Assembly (NCBI GenBank): GCA_014529385.2 | Contig: CM043958.1 | Location: 142,284,734 to 142,348,733 of the forward strand | From: Adiantum capillus-veneris | Lineage: Eukaryota; Streptophyta; Polypodiopsida; Polypodiales; Pteridaceae | Direction: 5' to 3' | Length of the DNA: 64,000 nt | In this document: one piece after another, positions 1 to 11,400 of the stretch | Position numbering within the stretch: the first letter of the stretch is position 1 | How the letters are laid out: every line of letters starts with the position of its first letter | Program-made: the position numbers and the translations under genes | Notes under the pieces: generated by a model | Databases searched by the model: none | Seen by the model: only the letters and a program-made list of their open reading frames with translations | Told to the model about the DNA's origin: nothing

Positions 1-1011
1 TTCTGTTGCGTAACTTCCTTTCCCTTATTTCAATTACATAGTCAGGTTGGAGCTCGAGAACTCCTTGTGCTGGCATGATTATCTCATCTGAGTCCAAGAA
101 TTGATCAGGATTAGGAATATAGGGTTTGAGTAAGCTGACGTGAAATACATCATGAACCTTCAAGTTTGCAAGTAACTTTAGCTTGTAGGCCTGGTCACTT
201 ACAACCTTAACGATCTCGAATGGTCCACAATACCTTGGGCTTAGCTTCTTATATCTGCCTAGTGATAAGTTTCTTTTCTTTGGTCGGACTCGCAGAAAAA
301 CCTTATCCCCTTCTTTGAAAGTTCTTTCCAAACGGTTCTTATCTGCATAGTGCTTCTGTCTATCCTGAGCGGCCTGAATGTCTTGGCGAATAGCTCTAGT
401 CTGAGCTTCCATATCTTCTAGCATCTTCCTAGAGGCTTCTACCGTGATGGTTGAATCTGAGAAGTTCAGTGGTGCTAAACAGTCCTGTCCATAAAGAGCT
501 TTGAAGGGTGACATTCCAATGCTTCTGTGTTCGGAAGAATTATAAGCATACTCCACCAAAGGTAGATATTGTAACCACTTCCTTGGCTCTTGCGAACAAT
601 AGGCTCTGAGAATGTCCTCAATGACTTGATTAACCCTTTCAGTTTGCCCACCTGTCTGCAGATAATACGTTGTACTGAAGGCTAATTGTGACCCAATAAA
701 TTGGAAAAGAGAAGTCCAAAATTTTGATGTAAACTTGGCGTCTCTATCACTGACGATGCGCTTGGGTAGACCATGTAGCCTAAAAATCTCCTTGATGAAT
801 ACCCGGCTAATATATGAGGCAGTAAAGGTTGTCTTTATGGGTATTAGATGAGCCACTTTTGTGAGCATATCAACAACCACGAAAACAGAATCATAACCTC
901 CTGTAGAAGGTAATCCTATAACAAAATCCATACTGATGCATTTCCATTTCATCTGGGGTATGTCAAGAGGTTGAAGTTGCCCTGGTAACTTGATTCTTTC
1001 GGCCTTTATCC
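1..1011 (-). pseudogene. pol: gypsy integrase core and C-terminal region (element G)
   Basis: The frame is open from the left edge to an in-frame TAG near 1012-1016, which separates it from the zinc finger. It reads as a DDE integrase: the first Asp in SMDFVIGLP, the second in IVSDRDAKF, and Glu in GGQTERVNQ. The usual A-Y-H-P-Q-T-D stretch before the Glu is altered to T-Y-Y-L-Q-T-G, which probably weakens activity. The C-terminal part includes FKEGDKVFLRVRPKKR, then VHDVFHVSLLKPY, then the start of a chromodomain-like region (GVLELQPDYVIEIRERK) cut by the window edge. Integrase joins the cDNA to chromosomal DNA in the nucleus. Confidence 0.8.
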
Positions 1012-1012
1012 G

Positions 1013-1927
1013 CTAACAAGAAAGACATTGCCTCACATAGAGAAGTATGTCTCCTTTCATTCCAGACCAAAAATAACTCCTCCTCACAGCATGAAGAGTC
1101 TTAGCATAGCCTGGATGTCCAGATGTAGGGCTATCGTGTGCTTCATATAGAATAGCCTTCTTTAAAGGTGGATCTCTGGGTACACAGAGTCTATGTCTGT
1201 AGTAAAGACATCCTCCCATAAGAGAGTAATCTTTAGCTTCAGGCATCTTATTCTGCTGAACTAATGATATATACGTTGGTACTCTGGATCTACCAAGGAT
1301 GCTTCTTTGATTCTATCCCAGATAGGGTTATTTGGAATAGAGATAGCTCCGAGAAAGGATTTTCGGCTAAGACCATCTGCAACTGCATTTTCCTTCCCTG
1401 GTCTATACTTTATGTCAAGGTCATATTCCGGTAATATCTCTATCCATCGCCATTGTCGCATATTGAGAATAGGTTGCGTAAAAATCTATTTTAAGCTCTT
1501 GTGATCTGTCACTAGCTGAAACTTGCGCCCAAGAAGATAATGTCTCCATAACTTCAGTGCATGTATAACTGCTAAAAGTTCCAGATCATGAGTAGGATAA
1601 TTCTTCTCATGATAGCTTTCGTGAAGTATACGCCACCGGCCTTCCTTCTTGAGTAAGAACTCCGCCTAGAGCAAATTTGCTAGCATCGGTCGCTACTCCA
1701 AATTCCTTACTAAAATCTGGGAGCTTTAAAATAGGAGCTGAGACCAAGATTTCTTTTAGCTTAGCAAAGCTAGACTCGTGCTCGGTCTTCCATTCGATCC
1801 TCATTTCTTTCTTCAGGAGTTCCGTCAAAGGTGCAGCAATACGTGCATAATCCTTGACAAAATCCTGTACCATCCCGTTATTCCAAGAAATCCTCTTACT
1901 TCGCTGATGGTGGATGATTGAGGCCAA
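1013..1927 (-). pseudogene. pol: gypsy RNase H and integrase H2C2 finger (element G)
   Basis: Two minus-strand blocks. The block near 1607-1927 has the RNase H start ([16 protein letters not shown]). The block near 1261-1461 has its end (DIKYRPGKENAVADGLSRK). The part at 1013-1246 is the HHCC zinc finger of integrase, EAHDSPTSGHPGYAKT followed by RQCLSC. Together they form the usual pol segment between RT and integrase, broken by frameshifts and by a stop around 1250. RNase H removes the RNA template during cDNA synthesis. Confidence 0.75.
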
Positions 1928-2880
1928 TCAACGATGTCCTTGACTTTGTCTGGGTCCACTGAAATCCCTTCAGCCGATATGACAAATCCAAGATAATTGA
2001 CCTTTGGTGAGCAAAAGGTGCACTTGCTCTCTTTAGCGTAAAGTTGGTGTTCCCGAAGAAGATCAAGTACTTTGCGAACATGTTCTTCGTGATCTGCCTT
2101 GTTCTTAGAATAGATCAGAATGTCATCAAAGAAAACCAAGACAAAATCATCCAGGTAAGGTCTGAAAATATCCTGCATAAGTCGATTGAAGCTTGCAGGA
2201 GCATTTGTTAGACCAAAAGACATTACTATGAATTCGTAGTGTCCATACCTAGTGTTGAAAGCCATCTTTGGAATATCTGATTCCTTGATCCTGATTTGGT
2301 AATATCCTGACCGTAGATCAATCTTTGTAAACATTTTGGTGCCGTGGAGCCTGTCCAAGAGTTCGTCAATCCTTGGGATTGGATACTTGTTCTTGACAGT
2401 TACCTGGTTCAGTCCACGTAATCTATGCATAACCTTAAGGTTCCATCCTTCTTCTTCTGAAAAAGAACTGGAGCACCCCAAGGAGAAGTATTGGTTCGAA
2501 TGAATCCTTGCTCAATGAGTTGACTAAGTTGTTCCTTGAGTTCAATGGCCTCTGGAAGTGACATTTTATAAGGTCTTTTTGAGATAGGTTCATATCCAAG
2601 AATGGTCTCAATCTCATGATCTACCTCCCTATGTGGTGGAAGATTCGTAAGGTCTTCAGGGAATACATCATCATACTCCCTCAACCAGTTCGTTCAAAGT
2701 GAGGTATCTGATTGGTCCACCTTGTTGACCTTTACCACATAAATTTGTTGCCCCTTTCTTAGGCCCTTCAAGAGTCTGTTGACCTTACCTAGAGTATCCC
2801 TAGGTCTCCCATTTCCCCCCTGGATTAAGGCTTCATTACCCAAGTTATCTGTAAAGGTAAAGTTCCCTTGTGCACAATGG
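1825..2880 (-). pseudogene. pol: gypsy reverse transcriptase with protease-RT linker (element G)
   Basis: The segment reads [11 protein letters not shown], then [11 protein letters not shown], the RT entry motif common in gypsy elements. It continues with [47 protein letters not shown] and the catalytic box VFFDDILIYSKN, where F-F-D-D replaces the usual Y/F-V/I-D-D. Two overlapping frames are needed near 2409-2481, so there is a frameshift. The C-terminal end (LGFVISAEGISVDPDKV, then FLGITGWYR) also shifts frame into the RNase H block. The stretch at 2690-2880 is the protease-RT linker, with one in-frame stop, ending where the copia LTR begins. Confidence 0.8.
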
Positions 2881-2883
2881 ATG

Positions 2884-3082
2884 TGTTAGGTTTATGCTAG
2901 CCATGTCCGGACGCCCATCTAACTGCTACTAACCCAAGTGTATAGTACACTTGAGCCACTCTTCAATATATGTGTACATTATAATTGGGGGCCTTAATCT
3001 TTGGCTCACCCCCTTCCGTACGTGTGTCTGTGTGCTCTTTCTCCCTGCCCACAGCTTCTCCTTCACAAATCCTGCTTCATCA
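2884..3082 (+). repeat. copia 5' LTR (about 199 bp)
   Basis: It starts TGTTAGG and ends TCATCA two bases before a TGGTATCAGAGC PBS. This gives a TG...CA LTR typical of small plant copia elements. The start is set by the TG at the edge of gypsy homology. Confidence 0.65.
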
Positions 3083-3084
3083 AT

Positions 3085-3096
3085 TGGTATCAGAGC
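3085..3096 (+). other. Primer-binding site, tRNA-iMet type
   Basis: TGGTATCAGAGC matches the complement of the 3' end of plant initiator tRNA-Met, the common PBS of plant copia and many gypsy elements. It begins two bases after the LTR end. Confidence 0.85.
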
Positions 3097-3394
3097 GACA
3101 GGTGGGAACAGAGAGTTCAGCCATAGCTTGAACTCGGAGCTTGAGCGGAGTTGAAGCTCAAGCTTAGAGGAGGAGAAGAGAGAGGGCTTCACATCAAATC
3201 TGAGACATTGCAAGAGAGTAATGTGCTTGCAGATGGTTGTGTACTAGAGTGTGTGTGTGCTGCAATTTTCAGCCCGTTTTAGTGTTCATTAAGAGAATTT
3301 CTGACAAAAGCCGTTTTTCAAAATTCTGTTCTCAAAGAATCAGCCGAGGAGATCTCAAAGAGTCTCACATCCGCCAAAACGGTTTGTTCCAGGC

Positions 3395-4373
3395 GTGGAC
3401 TTTGTGTTGCTGACAGATAGTGGTGAGCCTTCTTGTTACAAAGAGGCCATGCTAGCCAATGATAAGGTTCAGTGGGAACATGCTATGAAGAGGGAGCTAT
3501 CCAGTATTGCAAAGAACAAAACATGGGAACTTGTTCCATTGCCAAAAGGTCAGAAATCTTTGCCTAGTAAATGGGTTTACAAGAAGAAGATTGCATCCAA
3601 TGTTGAGAATTACAAAGCTCGTTTAGTGGACAAAGGTTTCAAGCAAGAATATGGTGTAGATTTCCAGGAAATCTTTTCTCCAGTGGTCAAGATGACGACA
3701 CTAAGAATGTTGCTTCCTTTGGTTGCCACTGAAGATATGGAGCTTGATCAAATGGATGTCATTACAGCTTTCTTAGATGGTGATCTCGAGGAAGAGATTT
3801 ATATGCAGCAACCTGAAGGGTTTGTGCTAAAGGGCAAGGAACATTTGGTCTATAAGCTTTTGAAAAGTCTCTATGGCTTGAAGCAATCATCCAGACAATG
3901 GTATCAAAAGTTTGATGCATTTATGCGTTCCCTAGGCTATAAGCGCAGTAATGAGGATCCATGTCTTTACGTGAAAAGACAACCAAATGGACAGCTTATT
4001 ATGCTTATCCTTTATGTAGATGACATGCTTATTGCTGGTCATTCTAAGAAGGACATTGCTGACTTGAAAACCAAGCTGAAAAGTCAATTCGACATGAAAG
4101 ATTTGGGTGAAGCCAATCACATTTTGGGTATGCGCATTACTCGTGATCGTAAGAAGAGGTTGTTGTACCTTTCTCAAAAAGAGTATGTGCACAAGGTTCT
4201 TGATCGTTTCAACATGCAGAAGGGGAAGGATTTGAGTACTCCATTGCTTTCATACTTGAAACTTAGCAAGAAAGACTGTCCCAAATCTGTTGAGGAAAAA
4301 GCTGCGATGGCTAAGGTTCCTTATGCTTCAGCTTGTGGTAGTCTTATGTATGCCATGGTAGCTACAAGACCGT
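3395..4373 (+). pseudogene. pol: copia reverse transcriptase/RNase H fragment
   Basis: A long open segment has the full copia RT signature. It begins at the RT entry region (EAMLANDKVQWEHAMKREL, then NKTWELVPLPKG and WVYKKK). Then come KARLVDKGFKQEYGVDF, FSPVVKMTTLRMLL, LDQMDVITAFLDGDLEEEIYM, SLYGLKQSSRQWY and the catalytic LYVDDMLIAG. It ends in the RNase H approach (VPYASACGSLMYAMVATRP). Changes such as VDKGF (usually VAKGF) suggest drift. The next residues are frame-continued gypsy sequence, so the last 130 bases or so of the open frame are not copia. This is the best preserved coding segment in the first 5 kb. Confidence 0.85.
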
Positions 4374-5540
4374 TGGGTGTCCCCCTAAATCAAAGTCGAT
4401 TTTTTTTGCAGAATGCTGAGATACTACTTCCTTGCCGTTTGCTAACTCTACAACTAGCTTGCTTGTTGGATACTTATCTAGCTTTAGCTTCCTCATGCAT
4501 CTAGGTGAAAGAAATGAAAGAGTACTACCACAATCAATAAGGAAGTTAACTTGTCCACCTCTGAGAGATCCTGGCGTATGAATGACTGCGTATTTCTTGC
4601 AACCATTGGGGTTGTCAATTGTAGCATGCCAGGTTGCTCTCTCCACTGCTTCATCACCCACAGTTGGTTGTACCACTGCGGCATTCACTCTGGCGGTGGC
4701 TCCACGCCCTCGCCCTCGCCCTCTGTTCATCCTTCCTCGTCCTCCTCTTCCATCAGCTTGGCCACGCCCATGGGTATTCAAGGGTATGGCATTGGTGTTG
4801 GTTGCTTGAGTGTTCCTTGGGCACTTAGATCTGTAATGTCCATATTCGCCGCAACCATAGCATCGAAAATATGGGAACTCCATGGTTGTGGTGGTAGGCA
4901 CAAGGACGCTGGTCATATGCTTGATTGGCTGGTCTGTTATTCCAAGCAGTCTCCTTGCCCTTTTTGCCCAATGATTCCTCCTGTTCTGATTAACCTTTTG
5001 TACTTCAAGAGCCTGAGGTTTGGCCCTCAACAAGGCATCCTGTAGTGTCGTTGGCCTGAGAGCTTCCAACCGAGTATTCAAAGGGTCGATTAGCCCTTGG
5101 CAAAACCTCGCCACCTGTTGTTCCAAGGCCATCTTAGAAGCACATCTCCAAAGAGTAACAAACTTTGCATAATATTCTTCGACAGATGAAGTCAGCTGCC
5201 GAAGTGAAAAGAATTCATTCATCCTCAAGGTTTTATAGGCAGGTGGTAAATAACATCCCATTATTGCAGCTTTGATGTCTTCCCAGGATTGGGAAGATCC
5301 CTTAATATCCAAGTCCTTACAATGTTGCTTCCACCATATCTTGGCATTGCCAGACAAGCGGAACATCGCAAGCATAGTCTAATTCACGGGTTGGGTTCCC
5401 GCAACTTCAAAGTAATCGTCCATGGCTTCCATCCACACTTCCGCATCTCTCTCCACATTTGTCCCATCACCTTTAAAGAGTGGAGGCTGGGCTTGCTTAA
5501 GGAGGAGCTTCTTCTCTTGCGCTGCCGAGTATAGAGCAAC
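4374..5540 (-). pseudogene. gag: gypsy gag and protease N-terminus (element G)
   Basis: Upstream of 5382 the frame reads PPLFKGDGTNVERDAEVWMEA, the start of a retrotransposon gag capsid. A TAG at about 5379-5381 breaks it just before AMFRLSGNAKIWWKQH. The capsid core includes SSVEEYYAKFVTLWR and VARFCQGL. A single zinc knuckle (CYGCGEYGHYRSKC) is followed by a Gly/Arg-rich tail and the retropepsin start (VNFLIDCGSTLSFLS), with D-C-G where D-S/T-G is expected. The frame stops matching at the copia junction. Loss of the middle Ser/Thr in the active site and the stop in gag both mark it as inactive. Confidence 0.8.
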
Positions 5541-5569
5541 AGGTGGTGCCTACATGGGTTATACGAGAT

Positions 5570-5765
5570 CCTTGATACCATTACTTGGATTTCAAAATAG
5601 ACACGAGACTTTAAATAAAATTCAAGATCCCACTTTATCAAGAGACAGAGACTCAGAGACAAAAAGCACTTTATTAATGAAAATTTATTACAATCAAAAC
5701 CCCTCAAGGTTTAGGATAACTAATGATCAACTTATTACATGGATTTTTGGATTGCGTATAAGATA
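5570..5765 (-). repeat. LTR remnant of element G (partial)
   Basis: On the minus strand this segment runs into the PBS-like TGGTATCAAGG. It contains an AATAAA followed by CATTAATAAAG and a T-rich CTCTGAGTCTCTGTCTC stretch, which resembles the end of an LTR. Its outer end is not visible: it abuts the stop of the ORF at 5769, so it may be truncated. Assignment as LTR is inference from position and composition. Confidence 0.4.
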
Positions 5766-5768
5766 CGC

Positions 5769-6272
5769 CTAGGAGATTGTGTTCACATGATGCACTACTT
5801 TGTTCGTGAAGTAGTTTGTGTACTCATCCTTGAGTGGATAATAAACTAAGATATCAAGCCAGGATTCTTCTTTTGGTACTCCAAATGTTTTGACTCTGTT
5901 CGCTGGGATCACATCGGTGACCTTCTCCAAGAGCCAGTTGTTGATGGTTTGATTGGTGTCGCCTGAGACAGTCAGGTCCAATCGGGTAGGCAGCAAGTAG
6001 AATAACTCCACCACCCTCAACTCTTCTCCCCAACATATCTTCTTCAAATCGATACCTAGGCATCCTAGCTTCCGAGCGTTGATGTAGTAAACCCCTCCTG
6101 CAAGTGTCCAATCAAGTCCCCATCCTCTATCAATGCGAGAGGAGTGTGGCGTATGAGCCTTCATCAGTATCTCCATGACATGCCGCCTGAATTGGTAAAC
6201 TGGGGATCGTCGAGCTTGCTCATAAATAAGCTCAAAGACTTGGAACTTCCGATATTCTAGCACGGGGTCTTC
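5769..6272 (-). CDS. Unrecognised ORF just downstream of F's PBS, probably a second exon
   Basis: An open minus-strand frame of about 168 codons that I do not recognise. It begins without an ATG, directly after a good splice-acceptor context (T-rich stretch, then GGTGTTGCAG, with exon at GAAGACCCC). It contains YRKFQVFELIYEQARRSPVYQ, a WGLDWTLAGGVYYINARKLG segment and ends NKVVHHVNTIS. It starts about 100 bases after the PBS of element F, where the gag leader is expected. No zinc knuckle or gag capsid signature is seen. The placement suggests it is spliced to the coding start that lies inside F's LTR (start codon at 26611). It may instead be a truncated extra ORF of a Tat-like element. Confidence 0.45.
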   Translation of the reverse strand, partial: EDPVLEYRKFQVFELIYEQARRSPVYQFRRHVMEILMKAHTPHSSRIDRGWGLDWTLAGGVYYINARKLGCLGIDLKKICWGEELRVVELFYLLPTRLDLTVSGDTNQTINNWLLEKVTDVIPANRVKTFGVPKEESWLDILVYYPLKDEYTNYFTNKVVHHVNTIS

Positions 6273-6371
6273 CTGCAACACCAATGCAAGGAATTCAGAT
6301 CAGCTACCTACATACTTTCAGTTCCTTTTTAAATATTTAAACAATACGACTTTATTTCTCAGCCTAACCTA

Positions 6372-6384
6372 GGCTCTGATACCA
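6372..6384 (-). other. Primer-binding site of element F, tRNA-iMet type
   Basis: On the minus strand this reads TGGTATCAGAGCC. It starts two bases from the inner end of the LTR (TG at 6387 on the plus strand). Confidence 0.85.
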
Positions 6385-6386
6385 GG

Positions 6387-7409
6387 TGTGAGGTCCCCAC
6401 CCCACCGTATCAAACGGTGGATCTGATGGTGAACCTGGTGGCAACTAGATCTATAGCGGAAGCAAACAAAGTGGTTCAGGGTTCAACTAGCGGACGATCT
6501 CTCATCACGAAGTGAGTCGAGAGTTCGAGCCTACTAGAAATGAGATCTAGCTCCACCTCGCAGGGGAAGCGTACTTATCCTATCTAGCGATCCTAAGACC
6601 CACCTTCCAAGAGGAGAGAAACCTCGAGTGCCTTTTTTCCCATGTTTCAGAGGCACGTACACTTGAGACTTTGCCGCTCTAGGGGCAATGAGTATTACTA
6701 GTATCGATTTAAACACCATGGGGACAGAGAGTTCCCGACCAATCGGGACCACCCTTCTCATAGGCATTGGAAACCTGAGCCAAGCCCCCACTTTCCACCC
6801 CCACACTCACACTTCCTTGTGTGTCCTAATTACTACCACAGTGGTTGTTCAACATAAACATTCCTTGATTAGATTCTGAATCACAATGTTCGTTAAGACA
6901 GCCCTTCAACCAGTATTGTAAACGGCACTAAGACAGTATTCTAGTAAAAATTATACTCAAACTTATTCATTAAAATTCCAACGTTCTGGAGGTACAACAT
7001 CCCCCCTCCTACGAGAGTTTACTCCTCCCATTGCCGCCTAGCTGCCCATACAACTAGGTATGTCCACGGCATAAAAAGCACGACATGGACATTCCCACCG
7101 CATAGAAAGCAAGACGTGGGTTCCCACCGCATAGAAAGCAAGTTGTGGGTATCCACCGCATAAAAAGCAAGTCGTGGATTCAAGAGACCTTAACCAAGAA
7201 CTCTGCCCCCTGTGATCAGTAGGGGGATCAAAACTAATTCAACATTGGAAATAGAATGAACATGTCGAGCTAACTTTTCCCTAGCACACATTCTTTCCTA
7301 TTGCAAACAGTATATCCATCAATCATTTCTTTCCTACCTTAGACTTAAATGTACAATGAATTCAAATGCTGAGATTTCCGTTGGATTTCTCCAACATGTT
7401 TGGGGATAT
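6387..7409 (-). repeat. LTR of element F, 3' part, split by element A
   Basis: On the minus strand the LTR ends GGGGACCTCACA two bases before the PBS. The solo LTR at 53558-55488 ends GGGGACCTTACA, and both carry an internal ORF start of the MAP-K-R-T-R type, so they belong to one family. The other part of this LTR lies at 26443-26990, beyond element A. Between 7061 and 7180 it holds a four-copy degenerate repeat of about 33 bp. TSD copies of A (GATAT) end this segment at 7405-7409. Confidence 0.65.
7061..7180. repeat. Short tandem repeat inside F's LTR (about 33 bp x 4)
   Basis: Successive units read CACCGCATAGAAAGCAAG followed by a variable NNGTGGG part, with point differences. The solo LTR at 53558-55488 has an analogous cluster at the matching place (GCGGTTAGCGAG-type units at 54664-54870), which supports the family link. 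Confidence 0.7.
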
Positions 7410-8351
7410 TGTTAAGGCGGTTACGCCGCTAGCGGAAGCTAAATAGCGAGAACTCAACCAACAACAGAATTTGTCAGACGAGGACGGAGCTTGACCCGCA
7501 GGCGCATGGAAACAACTAGGTGGGTATCAAATCACCTACTCGACCTTCTAACGACAATCAGTACTAAGGAAATCAAATCTAAGTTCTAAAATACGCAAGT
7601 GACTGAAATCCGTACTACGAACGAATACTATACGAAACAGGATCTAGGATCATTGAATCGATCTCAAACTCAAGGGGAAGTCTATTCACTAAGTAAGAAC
7701 AACACCCTAAAGACTTGAACTGCAAAGTCAACCTATAACCACTCCGTGCAGTAAACGCGTATGAAGACAGGCCGAAAAATATAGGTGATCAAAACTTGAC
7801 CCCGATGGTACCAATGTGTAGCTCTACTCGTTGTGGTTCTATAGATATGCTGCACACTCCATTCCGACACACGAGTTGGAAGAAAACTCACACCGAAGCT
7901 CGTAGGAACTTACCACACATAGAAGCCGATAGCGCGCACTCTTGGTATCCGTGCATAGCTCTCGTCGTTGCTAACACAATGGTGGTGTCGCTTCTCCAAT
8001 GGCGGCTCCGTAGCTCGCGTAGCAAGTAGATAAGACTCTCTCTCTCTCTCACTCTCTCTCAGACACAGTCACGACGCTCAAAAACTCACTTTGATTAATA
8101 ATCTGAATCCCCTTAGGTTACAAAAACTTTGGCTTATATACCTCAGCCTTGGAGGTGAGAACATCTCTAACTAATTACATCAGCAAGTGAAATTACTTCG
8201 GAATTACAAGCTGGAAACTCAATTGAGTCCCGTTACTTAATGAATGGCTCCAATCAAAATTAATGTCGGAGAGACATTTATTACAATCAATGGTTACAAA
8301 AAATGATGAGTGTGAGCAAAAATGTGGGTGTGATCGTCTGCTGGCTCAACA
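7410..8351 (-). repeat. Element A 3' LTR
   Basis: Begins TGTTAAGGCGG and ends GGCTCAACA on the plus strand. It is 942 bp and matches 25500-26442 at about 97% by eye. It includes a (CT)n tract near 8036-8080, a TATA-like GGTATATAAGCC on the minus strand near 8136-8147, and half of the palindrome motif at 7753-7769. Confidence 0.95.
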
Positions 8352-8363
8352 CTCCCCCCCTCC
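8352..8363 (-). other. Polypurine tract of element A
   Basis: On the minus strand GGAGGGGGGGAG lies directly next to the 3' LTR, the expected site for plus-strand cDNA priming. Element B has the same arrangement at 49989-50001. Confidence 0.9.
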
Positions 8364-8400
8364 GCGTTCATGTTGTCCCTGACATGACTTTTATGCTTGG

Positions 8401-11400
8401 TCAATAAAGTCCTGTCGTCTTGAGCATGTGCAAATGTGATTCGTATCGTAGGTTGCCGATGGTCAAGGTTGGGCCGAATATTTTGCTTTCGTGGGTAAAA
8501 AAGCCGGTGTAGAAAGCTTCTTCGAATGTTTGCATGTGGAAGCTAGGCAAAAACATAATCCTTTGGTATAGGAGGTGCAACACTTTTGGAGAAGGCTGCA
8601 ATGAAAGATCATATATCATATCAGTCACTGTGTCGGCCGTCGATAGTAGACTCGAGGTCGTGGCTTTATCTGGCGCGAACACTTCAATGCAAGCTAAGAG
8701 AGTCCTACAGATTTTCTTGAGCATCTGACATGAAAGGTCAGGAGAGCCAGTAAAGAGCTTGATGGTGCCCGTTAGGGTTTTCACCATGTAGGTTTTACCT
8801 ATTCTCTCTCCTGCCTTTGGTCCTGGCATCCTGGGATAATTAAGCCAATTTGGCTTCTTTTCTGCAATCTTGCCATGCTCTTTCCAGTTTCTGACTCTTG
8901 GCACAGGGCAGAAGGTTGCATTCTCCCGAATCTCCTTTGGTGCCTCCACCAAGTAGATGAGGTAGGTTGGGTATTTGTTCAGCCAACCTTTCCTCCATCT
9001 AGGTTGTGAATCTACTATCTTCTTTGACTATTACTCCTTTGTGATGTCGCCTTCGTAAAGAGCGACATACTGCTCCTCCTCTATTCTCTTTTTCGTCTTT
9101 AGCACTTCAAATTTCATCAAAGGGAAAGGCAGGCTGGGTTGCATCCACTCTTCATGGAGAACTTTTGTGTCTAATCCCTGAAGTCTAATGGAGATGAGGA
9201 GTCTCCTCTCCCATTCCATTTCTGCTTTGGCACTCTCCTCTGCTGACTTTTCTATTTGGTCATGGAGCCTTTGTTCTTCTTCTTCAGAGATTCCTGAAGT
9301 CGAGACCACCTCTTGAGCTGGGGCTGGATCTTCAATTGTGGTTGCCTCTCCAGTTTCTGGTAGCTCTATGGCTGCTCCACCTGATTCTTCATGTGGTGTC
9401 TCTGTCTCTCTTCTTTGTTGCTCTTGTGGATCTTGGAGCTGTTTGCAGAGGGCCTCATTCTCTGTCCTTAGTGTTTGATTTTCTAATGTTAGCCTCTCCT
9501 CTGCGGCCAATGATCCCTCCGCAATGTGCAACCTTTGCACTTGCTCTAATCTCAGCTCTCTTTGTAAGCTTCGGATCTGGTCTTCTAAAGCTGGTAAGAG
9601 AGTTCCTTCTTGTTCGGTTCCTACTCTGCTAGCTCTAGGGGTATTCCTAAGTCGAGTGATTGTTCTTTCTTGGAGCTCGACTCTTTCCCTTAGCTCAATG
9701 AGCTCATCCTTGGCTGCCTCCAACTCATCTTCTATCCGCTCCTTTGCTTCCTGTGCACTTGTTACCTCTCTTGAAGCCTCGGCTAGCTGGAGTATCAAGC
9801 CGTCTCTCTCGTTTTCCGTGTCATAGAGTGATGCTTTATGACTTTCAGATTCAGTCATAGCATTCTCTAATTTCCTCTGCAACTCTGCTTCCCTTTGTTT
9901 GGCTGTCTCAATCTCTACTTCCTTTGCCCTGGATCTTTCTTTGATCTTGCCTAGCAGTTCATGCACCATGTGCATGTCTTTTTCATCTTCATCTGTCAAC
10001 TCTAAATCTCTTTCTGCCACCACCTCCACTAGCTTCGGCTCTTCTAGTACGTTCTGTTCGTCCAGTTTCTCTTCACTTTCTTTTGTACTCTTTGTTTTTT
10101 CCTCTGTCCCTCTCCGATCATCTTGTTTTTGTAGGGTGATCCCATAAACTGCCTCAAGGGCCTCTGCTTCAGTGTATCCTATCGCTACCAGATCCTCATA
10201 ATCATTTCTCTTTTGCTGAACTGGATCTATCTCCTTTTCTTTGGTCTCAGCCTTCGGCTTTTCCAAATCATCTGTGTCCATCTCTATTGTGGTCTCTTCC
10301 ACGATATTTTTCGTCTTCTTCGGGCTTGGTACATCAGTCATAGAGGGGTATCTGTCCTCAGCTTCCTTGGCTTTCCCCTTGTCGGCTTGCCCATCTTTCT
10401 CTTGAGATTTAGTAGACTCATCTACTTTCCCTTTCCCCTTGTCGTCCTTTTTCAGCTCAGCTTTTAAAAGCTGTACCTCCTCTTCAGTGTATGGCTCGAC
10501 AGGTTGCTGCTCCAGTATAGCCTCTGACTCCTCATAAGCTTTAATATATTGATCGTATTGATCAATATGTGGCCTACCTGAGCTAGTTCCGACTTTGGTG
10601 GGGTCTGGCATTCACTTTTCTTCAAAGTCACCCTTTAGAGCTCTTTCTACTCTAAACTGCTCCACTAGTCTTTCCATTCTTGCCATTTTCTGACTTTTGG
10701 TTTGCTTGGGAGCAACCTTCTTCTTTACTTTCTTCATAAGCGGCTCGTCCACCTCCTCTTCAGGTTCTAAAACTATTTCTAGTTTCCAGCGTGCTCTTGT
10801 GGACGCCCTCTTGGATACTTCGGGCTGTTCTTCCTCCTCGTCTGCTTCTCTAAGCCACTCATTCTGGGAGGGAACCTTTGGCCACTGATCTCTAGATCCA
10901 ATAGCTTCATAAGCTATTCTTGTCAGAATTTCCGCTCCTCCTATGTACTTTGGCTTCTCATTGTGCATGGCAATTACTTGCTCGTGGATGTGTTGAGCGT
11001 AATTCACCTCTTTTGGCATATTGCTCTTTAATGCCCATGTGATGGTGGTCGCAATGGCATGGGGCGGTGTCGTATACTTTTGCGGTCTTTTACTGCAAAC
11101 ATGGAGAAACTGGTTGTACAGTCGGCAAAGGGTTGCCGCTCTTTGGTCCGCCATATCTCCATAGGTTGCATTCTGTTTCTTGGATCCATAGACCTCTATG
11201 GCCTCCCTTCTTTCCCTGACAGAGCTCCCTTTGTTGTGCAGCTTCAATGCGTCTGCAATGAGCTGTGGAGTGATCTGTACTTCTACTTTCTCTCCATCCA
11301 TGGCTATCAATGTGGCTTTCCCATCCTTCTGAATGGATGTTGCCAACTCGTACACTCTTCTTGTATCCACACCTGATGGTCTCGAGGTGAAGAAACTGTG

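Larger units (their letters stand above)
2884..4373 (+). mobile_element. Ty1/copia fragment, internally deleted, inside element G
   Basis: A plus-strand copia element lies between the two halves of gypsy G. It has a short 5' LTR, a tRNA-Met PBS and about 300 bp of leader, then jumps to the end of pol (RT and part of RNase H). Gag, protease and integrase are missing. It stops abruptly at about 4373, where minus-strand gypsy protease resumes. No 3' LTR and no target duplication are visible, so the fragment was truncated during or after insertion. Confidence 0.75.
1..5765 (-). mobile_element. Ty3/gypsy chromovirus-like element G, truncated and interrupted
   Basis: Minus-strand LTR retrotransposon whose 3' end lies beyond the left edge. 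Reading right to left there is an LTR remnant (about 5570-5765), a PBS-like TGGTATCAAGGATC (near 5551-5564), gag with a CCHC knuckle, protease, RT, RNase H, the H2C2 integrase finger, the integrase core and the start of a C-terminal chromo-type region. Frameshifts and stops are scattered through it, so it is dead. A plus-strand copia fragment (2884-4373) splits the protease. The residues expected between the two protease halves seem partly lost and no clear target duplication is visible, so the copia join may be a rearrangement and not a clean insertion. The domain order PR-RT-RH-IN assigns it to Ty3/gypsy. Confidence 0.85.

Noticed and set aside
2884-4373. Clean target duplication for the copia fragment
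   Set aside because: The flanks do not match and protease residues are missing, so I do not claim one.
4551-5045. Plus-strand Ser-rich frame
   Set aside because: Antisense of the Gly/Arg-rich gag tail and knuckle of element G.
9336-10467. Plus-strand hydrophobic frames over aORF2
   Set aside because: They are antisense shadows of a Glu/Lys-rich coiled-coil gene.
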